64,000 bases of DNA from JADMIH01 sp036399775 (lineage in GTDB: Bacteria > Chloroflexota > Chloroflexia > QHBQ01 > JADMIH01), in NCBI GenBank assembly GCA_036399775.1, contig DASWMJ010000099.1, positions 1 through 64,000 of the forward strand, written 5' to 3'. Position numbers and translations under genes: made by a program. Under the pieces are notes generated by a model. The model searched no databases and had not been told where the DNA came from. It was given only the letters and a program-made list of their open reading frames with translations. This document shows positions 6,046 through 14,817 of the stretch, piece after piece; the first letter of the stretch is position 1; every line of letters begins with the position of its first letter.

Positions 6046-8970
6046 TTAGCTGGGGTGGACACCCGTCGTTCGCGTGGCCTGGCGGGTTGGGGTGGGGGCT
6101 ACGGGGCGTGGAGGGGGTTCGCTGACCGGCTCAGGCTTGCTATCGCTCAGGTTGGGGGGCGGGCGCAGGGCCACCTTTAGCACGGCGTCGAGGTCGTCCA
6201 CCGCTACCATCTCCAACTCGCGGCGCACCTTCTGGGGTATCTCGTCCAGGTCTTTCTCGTTCTTGCGCGGCAGGATGAAGGTAGATATGCCTGCGCGGTG
6301 GGCTGCCAGCACTTTCTCTTTCAGGCCGCCAATCGGTAGCACCTTGCCGCGCAAGGTGATCTCGCCGGTCATCGCCACGTCGCGGCGCACCTTGCGGGCG
6401 GTGAGGGCCGACACCAGGGCCGTGCCCAGGGTGACGCCCGCCGAAGGGCCGTCCTTGGGGATAGCGCCCGCCGGGACGTGGACGTGGATGTCGGTCTTCT
6501 CGAAGCGGGCGGGGTCAATGCCAAGCTGGCGGGCGCGGGTGCGGGCGTAGGAGAGCGCGGCCTGGGCCGACTCCTTCATCACGTCGCCCAACTGCCCGGT
6601 GAGGAGCAGGCTACCCTTGCCTTCCATGAGTGTGACTTCCACACTGATGATGTCGCCGCCCATCGGGGTCCAGTACACGCCCGTCGCCAGGCCAGCCTCG
6701 TCTTCCTCTTCGGCCATGCCGTAGGAGAAGCGGGGTGCGCCCAGGTATCGCTCAAGGTCGTTCTCACGTATGGTGCGAGGGCGGTGGCGCTTGCCATCGC
6801 TACCGGCGGGCAAGACCTCAACGGGCGCGGGTGCCATATCGGAAACGGCGTCCTGCTCCTGTGCGGCCTCTATCTTCTCTATGGCGTCAATCTCAGCCTG
6901 GTATTGGGTCAGAAGCGCGTCCTCCGGCAGAGGCTCGGTCGGATGCTCGGTCAAGTGCGGATTGCTGAGTGCGGAGTGCGGAATATCGCCGGATAACTGC
7001 TCGCTAACTCCTGGCCCTTCGTCCGGGGGCATCGCCTCGGCTACGCGCTTGGCGATCTTGCGGCAGATAGCGCCTATCTCGCGCTCAAGGTTGCGGACCC
7101 CAGCTTCGTGCGTATACTCGCGGATGATGCGCCTTATTGCCCCGTCCGTCACCTTGATATGCGCGGGGGTCAGGCCGTGCTCCTCTACCTGGCGGGGCGC
7201 GAGGAACTGACGGGCGATGTGGTACTTCTCGTCTTCGATGTAGCCTGGAAGCTCTATCACTTCCATGCGGTCCAGGAGGGCGGGCGGCACCGGGTCGAGC
7301 AGGTTGGCGGTCATGATGAACATGACCTTCGACAGGTTGTAGGGCACGTCGAGGTAGTGGTCGGAGAAGGCGTTGTTCTGCTCAGGGTCGAGCACCTCAA
7401 GGAGCGCGGCTGAGGGGTCGCCCCTGAAGTCCGCGCCTACTTTGTCTATCTCGTCCAGCATGAATACGGGGTTGACGGTGCCTGCGGTCTTCATAGTCTG
7501 GATGATGCGACCTGGGAGCGCGCCTATGTAGGTGCGGCGGTGGCCTCGTATCTCCGCCTCATCGCGGATGCCGCCCAGCGACACGCGCACGAACCTGCGG
7601 CCCAACGCCTCCGCGATGGAGCGGCCCAGCGAGGTCTTGCCCACGCCGGGAGGTCCGACGAAGCAGAGGATGGGCGAGCGCATCTTGCCTTGGGCCAGCT
7701 TGCGGACTGCCATATACTCAATAATGCGCTCCTTCACTTTGCCCAGGCCGTAGTGGTTGGCGTCCAGCACCTTCGCCGCTGCCTTCAAATCGAGGTGGTC
7801 GGGGGTCTGGTTGTGCCAGGGGAGGGCGAGGAGCCAGTCAATATAGGTGCGGATGATGCCGACCTCCGGCATACCCATAGGCATAGCCTGCATGCGCTCC
7901 AGTTCTTCGATGGCCTTCTTATGTACCTCTTCGGGCATCCCGGCGGCTTCGATGCGGTCCCGCAGGTCGTTGGCCTCGCGGGTCTGCGGGTCGTAGTCCT
8001 GCAACTCCTGGGCTATGGCCTTCATCTGCTCGCGCAGGTAGAACTCGCGCTGGCTCTTGTCGACCTCGTTCTGCACGCGGTCCTGGATGCGCGTTTCCAT
8101 TTCGAGCACGTCAAGCTCTTTGGCGAGCATCACGCTCAGTTCGGAGAGGCGCTCTATGGGGTCAATCGTCTCAAGCAGCTTCTGGCGGTCTTCCTGCTCA
8201 AGGGTGATGGTGGAGGCGATGAGGTCGGCCAGCCATCCCGGCTCGTCCACGTTCATAGCGGCAACGTAGGACTCGTCGGAGAGGTTGCGCGACAACTTGA
8301 CGACCTTCTCGAAGAGGGCCAGCACGGCCCGCATAAGCGCCTCGGTGGTGGAGGTTTTCTCGGCCCGGTCTTCTATGCCCTCGCCCATGACGCGCATGTA
8401 CGGCTCCATACGCAGGTAGCGCAATAGCCTGACGCGCCTCTGGCCCTGTACCAGCAGCGAAATCGTGCCGTCGGGCATCTTGAGGGAGCGGCCAATCACC
8501 AGCTCAACGCCCATAGTGTAGAGGTTGTCGGGGGTGACTTCTTCCTCTTCAGGGTTGCGCTGCGAGACGGCGAACACGATGCGGTCGCTGTTGAGGGCGG
8601 CCTCAATCGCCTTGATGGACCTGTCGCGCCCCACGAAGAGGGAGGTGACCATGTGCGGAAAGACCACCATGTCGCGCAGGGGGAGGACGGGCAGCCGGAC
8701 GATGTCGTCGCTGCCGCCCTCCGGGTCGTCCTTCTGGCGGCTTGAGCGTGTACGGCCCTGTTTCGCGGGGGTGGTGTCCTCGGTGGCCTCTTCGGGCTGT
8801 TGCTGGACGGCCTGGACCTTCGTCCTTCGGCGCGGCCTGGGTGCTTCCACAGGCTCCTCCAGGTCAATGGAGCCGTCGTGGTCGTGGTCGTGGCCGTTGC
8901 CGGTGGGGATGGAGCTTACTATATCGTCAAGGGTTGTGTCGGTGATGCTGGGCTGTTTCTTCTTGGGCAT
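6046..8970 (-). CDS. lon: ATP-dependent Lon protease
   Basis: This is a full-length LonA of 974 aa. It has a ~90-aa charged N-terminal extension, then the LON substrate-binding domain (VRLPVLPLRDMVVFPHM...), a coiled-coil region, an AAA+ module (Walker A GPPGVGKTSLG, Walker B FMLDEIDKVG), and the S16 protease domain. The catalytic Ser is in DGPSAGVTLG and the Lys in IGGLKEKVLA. Lon degrades misfolded and regulatory proteins in the cytosol. It is longer than the usual ~800 aa because of the N-terminal extension and a ~75-aa insertion between the AAA+ lid and the protease domain (IPHSALSNPHL...). That insertion contains a heptanucleotide repeat array (6953-6985). The gene appears monocistronic. 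A GAGAGG ribosome site precedes ATG 8970. Confidence 0.97.
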   Translation of the reverse strand: MPKKKQPSITDTTLDDIVSSIPTGNGHDHDHDGSIDLEEPVEAPRPRRRTKVQAVQQQPEEATEDTTPAKQGRTRSSRQKDDPEGGSDDIVRLPVLPLRDMVVFPHMVTSLFVGRDRSIKAIEAALNSDRIVFAVSQRNPEEEEVTPDNLYTMGVELVIGRSLKMPDGTISLLVQGQRRVRLLRYLRMEPYMRVMGEGIEDRAEKTSTTEALMRAVLALFEKVVKLSRNLSDESYVAAMNVDEPGWLADLIASTITLEQEDRQKLLETIDPIERLSELSVMLAKELDVLEMETRIQDRVQNEVDKSQREFYLREQMKAIAQELQDYDPQTREANDLRDRIEAAGMPEEVHKKAIEELERMQAMPMGMPEVGIIRTYIDWLLALPWHNQTPDHLDLKAAAKVLDANHYGLGKVKERIIEYMAVRKLAQGKMRSPILCFVGPPGVGKTSLGRSIAEALGRRFVRVSLGGIRDEAEIRGHRRTYIGALPGRIIQTMKTAGTVNPVFMLDEIDKVGADFRGDPSAALLEVLDPEQNNAFSDHYLDVPYNLSKVMFIMTANLLDPVPPALLDRMEVIELPGYIEDEKYHIARQFLAPRQVEEHGLTPAHIKVTDGAIRRIIREYTHEAGVRNLEREIGAICRKIAKRVAEAMPPDEGPGVSEQLSGDIPHSALSNPHLTEHPTEPLPEDALLTQYQAEIDAIEKIEAAQEQDAVSDMAPAPVEVLPAGSDGKRHRPRTIRENDLERYLGAPRFSYGMAEEEDEAGLATGVYWTPMGGDIISVEVTLMEGKGSLLLTGQLGDVMKESAQAALSYARTRARQLGIDPARFEKTDIHVHVPAGAIPKDGPSAGVTLGTALVSALTARKVRRDVAMTGEITLRGKVLPIGGLKEKVLAAHRAGISTFILPRKNEKDLDEIPQKVRRELEMVAVDDLDAVLKVALRPPPNLSDSKPEPVSEPPPRPVAPTPTRQATRTTGVHPS

Positions 8971-9308
8971 GAGGTACCTCTCGCTATATTACCCTCCATT
9001 GTACGGTATGGGAGAGAGTTATAGCAAGAATCCTTTGCTCAGGCATGTTAGATACCTGGTGAGCAATAAGGTATTGCGTAGCCAAGATGATTATCATTCT
9101 AATGAAGCCATGCCCGTGGAGTAAAAGAGGCATTGGCAGATAACAAAAGAAGTCTGCAACTCAATTATAATAATATGGAAATATCATAAGCAAAAGTTAT
9201 CCGCTGACTAGTTGATCGATACTATATTTCATGGTATCATAGTCTATCAGCCCCCTATAGTAGAGGGCCGTTGGCCATGTTTAATCCTTTTTGAAGGGAG
9301 ATATTACC
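8971..9308. other. AT-rich divergent intergenic region, lon / metzincin
   Basis: These 338 bp separate two divergent genes and are clearly AT-rich (for example the stretch 9130-9240), so they probably hold both promoters. Apart from the candidate lon promoter and the AGGGAG ribosome site (9295-9300) of the protease gene, no gene or strong repeat is visible. Confidence 0.5.
8998..9027 (-). promoter_or_regulatory. Possible promoter of lon
   Basis: On the minus strand TTGCTA (9022-9027) and TACAAT (8998-9003) are separated by 18 nt, about 30 nt upstream of the lon start. The -10 is good and the -35 is weak. No CIRCE- or HrcA-like repeat was seen. Confidence 0.35.
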
Positions 9309-10619
9309 GTGTACAAAACTATCAGACTCAAAGTGCAGTTATTAGTTCTCTTAGCATTAGGCTGTCTCAGTCTTTTGATAGGCTCACAAGGCGTAGGGGC
9401 AGTCTCGACTACAAACGAGAAAGAGAGTATCGAGGCTGCGCCCACGCTCCTGATACAGTCCCAAACGCAAGGAATCGAACCGACGTGGCGCGCAGTTGTG
9501 CGACATCGCTTCGTTACTATCAATCGAAGCGCCTTAGAGGCTGATCGTTTTTCGGCGGCATTATTCGACGACTACACACCGCAGATAGTTAAGGATTCCC
9601 GCCGGAGCCTTGTAGAAGCGATAGGTCCAGGAGCAGGACCGGGCTTTATCTGGAAGGGGCATATAGACAGAGTGCCGGGGAGCAGCGTAACCGTTATAGT
9701 CAACCCTCGCGCTGTAACGGCTATGATTCAAGTGCCACACAGTAATCATGTATATGAGCTGATGTATGCAGGTAATGGTGAGAATGAAGTCCATGTTCTG
9801 TACGATGTAGATAGAGGCTTAGTTCAGCAATCGCACGGGCAGGGCGGATCGAATCAAGAGCTACCAGAGACACCGAAGAATTATGCAAAGCCGGGAGGTG
9901 AGGCTTTAGATTGCCTGGACGAACCCTGCACAAGCATAATCGACGTTCTTGGTGTGTACACGCCAAGAGTATACGGGCAGTTCGGCAGGAACGAGGACGC
10001 GATACGCAACGCCTGGTCTATGGCTATAGATTGGTCCAACATCGCACATTACAATAGCGAAATCAATGTGCGGCTTCAGCTAGCGCATATCTATAAGACT
10101 CCTGGTTATGTAGAAACAAATATTAACCAGGACCTTAATCGAATAGCCTACCATGATACCTACATGGAAGAGGTCTTTCAGATGCAACAGTTGTATCACG
10201 CCGATCTGACCCAATTAGCAGGTTTCGGTTATTGGGCCGGCAAGGCTCAGATAGGTGGGGAATTCAGCATTGTAGATGCCGGCTCGCTCGCTGACGGTTA
10301 TCTTCCAACCCATGAATGGGGACACAATGAAGGTTGCGGACATGCCCGTAACGATCCTATTGCAGCGGGCATTCGCCCCTGGGCATGGGGATACTATAGG
10401 GATGGGTACTTTACCGATATAATGTCGCAGGGTTGCAACGGCTGTGTGGGCACTCAGAATTTCTCTAATCCCCTTGTAACGTGGTGTTGTGATGCACAAG
10501 GCAATCACTTGCCGATGGGTATCGCGTATGATCCGACCATTCCCCCTAGTCAAGACCAGTCAGCCGACTGTGCAGCCACTTTCAAGGAGTACGGCCCAGC
10601 TATCGCAGCCCGGCGTTAA
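9309..10619 (+). CDS. Secreted reprolysin-like metzincin metalloprotease
   Basis: The protein opens with a signal peptide (KVQLLVLLALGCLSLLIG). A ~170-aa pro-domain-like region follows, then a metalloprotease domain with the extended zinc motif HEWGHNEGCGH (three His ligands, catalytic Glu) and a downstream Met-turn candidate (DIMSQ). That is the metzincin pattern, closest by eye to bacterial reprolysin (M12B/M72-like) enzymes. GTG 9309 is chosen because AGGGAG (9295-9300) lies 8 nt upstream; the in-frame TTG at 9291 contains the RBS itself. The substrate is probably an extracellular protein or peptide. It faces an SLH protein gene and shares a terminator with it. Base composition is more AT-rich than the lon region, hinting at acquisition. 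Confidence 0.85.
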   Translation: MYKTIRLKVQLLVLLALGCLSLLIGSQGVGAVSTTNEKESIEAAPTLLIQSQTQGIEPTWRAVVRHRFVTINRSALEADRFSAALFDDYTPQIVKDSRRSLVEAIGPGAGPGFIWKGHIDRVPGSSVTVIVNPRAVTAMIQVPHSNHVYELMYAGNGENEVHVLYDVDRGLVQQSHGQGGSNQELPETPKNYAKPGGEALDCLDEPCTSIIDVLGVYTPRVYGQFGRNEDAIRNAWSMAIDWSNIAHYNSEINVRLQLAHIYKTPGYVETNINQDLNRIAYHDTYMEEVFQMQQLYHADLTQLAGFGYWAGKAQIGGEFSIVDAGSLADGYLPTHEWGHNEGCGHARNDPIAAGIRPWAWGYYRDGYFTDIMSQGCNGCVGTQNFSNPLVTWCCDAQGNHLPMGIAYDPTIPPSQDQSADCAATFKEYGPAIAARR

Positions 10620-10639
10620 GCAGGTTATTTCCTGGGAAC

Positions 10640-10694
10640 TTAGCACGCGCACAGAGGGAGGGTCAACGTCGCCCTTCCTCTGTGCGCGTGCTAA
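10640..10694. terminator. Bidirectional terminator between convergent genes
   Basis: Arms 10640-10662 and 10672-10694 are complementary over 23 bp with a single mismatch (TTAGCACGCGCACAGAGG and its complement at the ends). The stop codon of the minus-strand SLH gene (10663-10665) lies in the loop. The element sits 20 bp after the stop of the plus-strand protease and would serve both genes. Confidence 0.8.
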
Positions 10695-12729
10695 CCGCAG
10701 GATTGCAATTCGGAAAGAAGGAGTTAGTAACGATCTTGGCGGTTTGCCCACGAGTAGCGTTGTTATACGACCTGAAGTATGGCCGATTCTGGGGAGGTAA
10801 GCATGGCTCGCCGGGGCCACCGCACCGGTAGCCTCCCATAACCCCTATGGCCGCCAGGCGCTGAATCCAATCATAGAAAAGGCTGCTGGGCGGTACGTCT
10901 TCAAATATCTGCTCGTTGGGGGTTGAGGTAAATCCCACAGCATTAGAAACTATCTTCGCTATCTGGCCCCGCGTAGCATTGTTGCCGGGCCTAAAATATG
11001 GGAGGTTTTGGGATGGGATGCAGGGTTCGTTAGCCCCACCGCAGGGATAACCACCTATGATGCCTCTAATTGCCATCCTTTCAATGAATAAGTGGAAAGT
11101 AGAGCCTACAGGTACATCCTGGAAGGATTGCGTACCGATAGCTTCACTATATCCTGCCGCGTTAGCAACTATCTTCGACAGTTGGCCGCGTGTGACGTCA
11201 TTGCCGGGCCTAAAGGTATTATCTGAATAGCCACTTGTTATTCCCATACAGGTCAGGCATCGGACAGAGGGATAAAAGACGGAACCTTCGGGAACGTCGC
11301 TGAAGGTTGTTACGCAGTGTGTAGGGCTTGGTGGCGGAGTAGCAGAGATAGCGGGCACAGGCGTGTTAGTTGGCGTGCGGGTTGGCGTCTTTTCGGATGT
11401 TGCCGTAGATGTAGCTGTATTCAGCACAGTCGGTGTGACTGATGGGGTCGCGGAGGGCGTCGCGGAGGGCGTCGCGGTTACGCATTGGCCCGTATAGCGC
11501 ATCGCGAGCGTTCGCCCACCGCCTGTCGCTATATTCTGTTCTCCAACAGCCCACACATCAACCGGTGACACTAATGCTGACCCATAGAGAAGCGTGTATG
11601 AGTAAGGCAGTGTGTGAGCGATGCTCCATTGTGACCCATCCCAGTGCTCGATTACACTCCCCACTGCCCATATGTCATTGGACGCGGCGATAGAGAGAGA
11701 ATAAAGCCCGGTGAGGAAACTATCCTCTTCCGGGTTAGGGCTAGAGACAGCAGTCCAAACCGTACCATCCCAATGCATAGCAAGTGTGTCATAATACAAG
11801 CTGCTACGGCTATTGCCCACTGCCCATACATCGTCAGGCGAAACGGCGCCAACTCCTAATAGTCCATTCTCCTGCGTGCCGGGGTTGGGACCTGGCACCT
11901 GTGTCCAGGCGCTCCCCTCCCAATGGATTATGAGCGTCTGGTAATTACCGTTGCCGGCATATTGGCCCACCGCCCATATATCAGTAGGGGAAACTGCGCT
12001 TATGGCGTTCAGAATGCTATATGAGCCGGGATCAGGGCTTGGCACCTGCGTCCACGCACTGCCATTCCAATGTAATACGAGCGTTCGGTATGAGCCGCTA
12101 CTTATAGCAAACTGGCCCACCGCCCATATATCAGTAGGGGAAACTGCGCTTATGGCATTCAGAATGCTATATACGCCCGGATTGGGACTTGGCACCTGTT
12201 TCCAGGTACTTCCATCCCAATGTAAGATAAGAGTACGGGGGGACGATGCCTCCAGGTAATAACCTACAGCCCATACATCATCGAAAGATACTGCCGACAC
12301 TCCAAAGAGAGAATTGCTATTTGCAGTAATGTTAGGGCTTGCCACTTGGGTCCAGCTACTTCCATCCCAATGTATGGTCAGGGTCATAGACGGGCCATGT
12401 GGGTCTGATAGCCTATAGTAGCCCACAGCCCATATATCCTGGGCAGAAACAACAGAGACGGCTCGCAATCCATTGAGATATCCATCTCCTGGTCTTGGGC
12501 TGGGTACTGTATCCCATAAAGGCGCACACGCTGGGGTAGCTGTAGCCGGAAGCTTTAAAGAAGACTCGTCTATATTTTTAGCATGTGTAGCAGAACCCGT
12601 GGTATATCCGGCATAGATGCCTAGAATAACGCAAGCGGAGATAAGTGCAGTCAAAAGCATGCCCTGGTACCGGCTCGCATTCACTTGCCATGTGCCAGTT
12701 CGGCTAAGCAATGTGCTTCTACTGACCAT
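10663..12729 (-). CDS. Surface protein: W-A-V-G beta-propeller plus three SLH domains
   Basis: An N-terminal signal anchor (MLLTALISACVILGIYAG) is followed by about seven ~45-residue repeats, each containing (D/N)(I/V)WAVG and W(D/N)GS-x-W. This is the pattern of propeller blades seen in many Chloroflexota and actinobacterial secreted proteins. A Thr/Pro/Ser linker (residues ~445-490) leads to three SLH repeats (FSDVPEGSVFYPSVRC, QSFQDVPVGSTFHLFI, QIFEDVPPSSLFYDWI). The protein should be anchored at the cell surface with the propeller as a binding or scaffold module. AGGAG lies about 10 nt before ATG 12729. Two blades are almost identical at the DNA level (11963-12028 and 12112-12177), evidence of recent internal duplication. 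Substrate is unknown. Confidence 0.88.
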   Translation of the reverse strand: MVSRSTLLSRTGTWQVNASRYQGMLLTALISACVILGIYAGYTTGSATHAKNIDESSLKLPATATPACAPLWDTVPSPRPGDGYLNGLRAVSVVSAQDIWAVGYYRLSDPHGPSMTLTIHWDGSSWTQVASPNITANSNSLFGVSAVSFDDVWAVGYYLEASSPRTLILHWDGSTWKQVPSPNPGVYSILNAISAVSPTDIWAVGQFAISSGSYRTLVLHWNGSAWTQVPSPDPGSYSILNAISAVSPTDIWAVGQYAGNGNYQTLIIHWEGSAWTQVPGPNPGTQENGLLGVGAVSPDDVWAVGNSRSSLYYDTLAMHWDGTVWTAVSSPNPEEDSFLTGLYSLSIAASNDIWAVGSVIEHWDGSQWSIAHTLPYSYTLLYGSALVSPVDVWAVGEQNIATGGGRTLAMRYTGQCVTATPSATPSATPSVTPTVLNTATSTATSEKTPTRTPTNTPVPAISATPPPSPTHCVTTFSDVPEGSVFYPSVRCLTCMGITSGYSDNTFRPGNDVTRGQLSKIVANAAGYSEAIGTQSFQDVPVGSTFHLFIERMAIRGIIGGYPCGGANEPCIPSQNLPYFRPGNNATRGQIAKIVSNAVGFTSTPNEQIFEDVPPSSLFYDWIQRLAAIGVMGGYRCGGPGEPCLPPQNRPYFRSYNNATRGQTAKIVTNSFFPNCNPAVSTRTEEGRR

Positions 12730-12840
12730 CTCAATATCTCCTATTGCTCTACGTAATTATATGTTAGTAGGAGATTTCACAACAAGACTGAGTTTGCCTC
12801 TCATTCCTTGTGTCATAATGAGTATATTTTGGAAAAAGTC

Positions 12841-12893
12841 TCACCCCTCCGGTATCTTCTTCAACCTGCCCATATGGGCTTCCAGCAGGCCAC
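12841..12893 (-). pseudogene. Remnant of an SRPBCC gene 3' end
   Basis: Just downstream of folC, the minus strand reads GGLLEAHMGRLKKIPEG and then stop. This matches the last residues of the neighbouring SRPBCC protein (GGMLEADMGRLKKILEG at 14398-14450). A TAG directly precedes the matching segment and no start is near. It looks like the tail of a duplicated copy whose body has been lost. Confidence 0.7.
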
Positions 12894-12908
12894 CCTATCC
12901 GTGCAGCA

Positions 12909-14354
12909 TCACGAGTATTCCAGCTCCCTCAGGAGCCTCTCCTTCGGATACCATACCTCCCTGGCATCCTCAAGCATGTAGATCGACCCTGTGATGAATA
13001 AGAGGTCTTGCCTGGCGCTCTCCCTAAGCCCCAGCGATATGGCTTCCTGCACGACAGGCTGCGCCTGAACGTCAAGCTTTGGATTTAGTGTGCGAACAAG
13101 TTGGGCAAGATCGGCGGCTGAGAAGGATGGCTTGCCTATTACATGTGGCTCTGTTGTAATAACCACATCCACGCACGGCAGTATGTGTTGTAAGGAAGCG
13201 TGAGCGTCTTTTGTTTTCAACATCCCCACGATGAGGACCTTCCGGCCCTCCGGGTAGTCTTCCTTCAGCGCCGAGGCTGCCGCTTGCATCTTTTGGGGGT
13301 TGTGGGCACCGTCTATTATCACAAGGGGATTCTCTTGCATTACCTCCATGCGGCCTGCTATCCTGAGACCCCGCATGGCCTGCCGTATCATCTCCTCGGT
13401 AAGCGACAATGCTCCCTGGTGCTTCTCGCTCAGTAGCTCTACCGCCGTCAAAGCGAGCGCCGCGTTGGTGGCCTGGTACGCCCCTGCCAGGCTGATATCT
13501 AAATCCTCTATCGTGCGCCAGGGCGTGCGGATGGTGGCCGACACGCCTCCCGCATGCTGGCGTACACTTTCAACATGGAAGGCCTGGCCCAGCGCGTAGA
13601 GAGGGGCATCTTTGGCAGCCGCCTCGCGGGAGATAACCCCTATCGCTTCAGGCTTGGTCTCTGCCGTGACTACGGGCTTGCCGGGCTTGATGATGCCTGC
13701 CTTGTGCCAGGCTATCTCAGGGAGGGTGGTGCCCAGTTGCGGGACGTGGTCGTAATCTACGTTGGTGATGATGGCTACGTCGGAGTTGACCACATTTGTC
13801 GGGTCGAAGCGGCCACCCATCCCCGTTTCCAGCGATGCCCATTGCACGCCATTTCGCTCGAAGAAGAGGTGGGTGAGGGCTACCCACGCTTCTCCGAACT
13901 TTGGCCGCTCCCCGCCTGCCGCAATGTAGCTCTCGTAGCGAAGCCCGAAACTTTCTACCAGGTCGGTAAAGCCTGACGGCGAGACCATCTTGCCATTGGC
14001 TACCAGTTTTTCATTGGGGACTTGCACGTAAGGGCTGATGTGGAGGCCACTCTTCACGCCCGTCGACCTCAATAGGGCTTCAACCATCGTGGCGACCGAG
14101 CCTTTGCCCCCGGTACCCGCGACGTGTATGACATGCCTTCCGTTTTGGGGGTTGCCGAGCGCTGCGAGGAAGCGCTCCATGCGTGCGATTTGCGCCTCCT
14201 GGCCGCGCCTCATGTCTTCCGGGGATTGCGCCAGTTCATAACGCTTGCCGAGTGGGTCGGTAATCAACGATTGCAGCCAGGCATTCGCTGCCTGGTACCG
14301 CCGAAAAATATCTTCCCACTCCCGCTCGTTTGCGCCCCATAATGTTTGTGACAT
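12909..14354 (-). CDS. folC: Folylpolyglutamate synthase / dihydrofolate synthase
   Basis: This is a Mur-ligase-family enzyme of 481 aa. The P-loop VAGTGGKGSVATMVEALL, the motif HISPYVQVPNEK, a GMGGRFDPTN segment and the C-terminal DGAHNPQKM signature all match FolC. It adds glutamate to dihydropteroate or folates, using ATP in the cytosol. The gene lies 43 nt downstream of the SRPBCC gene, which itself overlaps the DNA ligase gene, so ligase-SRPBCC-folC probably form one minus-strand transcript. No other folate gene is in the window. Confidence 0.93.
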   Translation of the reverse strand: MSQTLWGANEREWEDIFRRYQAANAWLQSLITDPLGKRYELAQSPEDMRRGQEAQIARMERFLAALGNPQNGRHVIHVAGTGGKGSVATMVEALLRSTGVKSGLHISPYVQVPNEKLVANGKMVSPSGFTDLVESFGLRYESYIAAGGERPKFGEAWVALTHLFFERNGVQWASLETGMGGRFDPTNVVNSDVAIITNVDYDHVPQLGTTLPEIAWHKAGIIKPGKPVVTAETKPEAIGVISREAAAKDAPLYALGQAFHVESVRQHAGGVSATIRTPWRTIEDLDISLAGAYQATNAALALTAVELLSEKHQGALSLTEEMIRQAMRGLRIAGRMEVMQENPLVIIDGAHNPQKMQAAASALKEDYPEGRKVLIVGMLKTKDAHASLQHILPCVDVVITTEPHVIGKPSFSAADLAQLVRTLNPKLDVQAQPVVQEAISLGLRESARQDLLFITGSIYMLEDAREVWYPKERLLRELEYS

Positions 14355-14397
14355 CTTTACCGGCTCTCGTTCAGCGCCCGGATGGACACGCAGTTAC

Positions 14398-14817
14398 TTA
14401 CCCTTCCAATATCTTCTTCAACCTGCCCATATCGGCTTCCAGCATGCCGCCCATTAGCATGTTCAGCAGTATGGCGGGCACGCTCGGCACGTCGAGCAGG
14501 ATAGATATGCGGGTGCGGGTGTTGGCTTCGTCGGTGGCGAGGCGTAAGGTGAGGGTTGCCTGGGGGTCGCCCTCTATGGTGAATTGCACTAACTGGTTGG
14601 CGCGTAGCGCCGTGAGACGCAGGTTGATAGTGCTGCTCCTCCCCATGAAGTTGGCTTCGGCCCGCCAGACCTGCCCCTCGGCGGGAGCGCCCTGCGGCCC
14701 TGACACTATCTTGGTGATAGAAGTGATATAGTGGGGCGCGTTGTGCGGGTCTGAGACGTACTTGAAGACGGTCTCATTGGGCACTTCGATTATCACCTGC
14801 TTGCTGATGTCAGCCAA
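14398..14817 (-). CDS. SRPBCC (START-like) ligand-binding protein
   Basis: The protein is about 140 aa with the helix-grip pattern of polyketide-cyclase/CoxG-type SRPBCC proteins: VPNETVFKYVSDPHNAPHYITSI at the start, alternating beta strands, and a long C-terminal helix (MLEADMGRLKKIL). These bind hydrophobic ligands or act as small cyclases; the specific role here is unknown. TTG 14817 is the likely start because it begins the domain and overlaps the ligase stop (14810-14812), with AGGAG immediately upstream, although the spacing is short. A longer start at 14883 would add a basic tail. A duplicate 3' fragment survives beyond folC. Confidence 0.78.
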   Translation of the reverse strand: MADISKQVIIEVPNETVFKYVSDPHNAPHYITSITKIVSGPQGAPAEGQVWRAEANFMGRSSTINLRLTALRANQLVQFTIEGDPQATLTLRLATDEANTRTRISILLDVPSVPAILLNMLMGGMLEADMGRLKKILEG

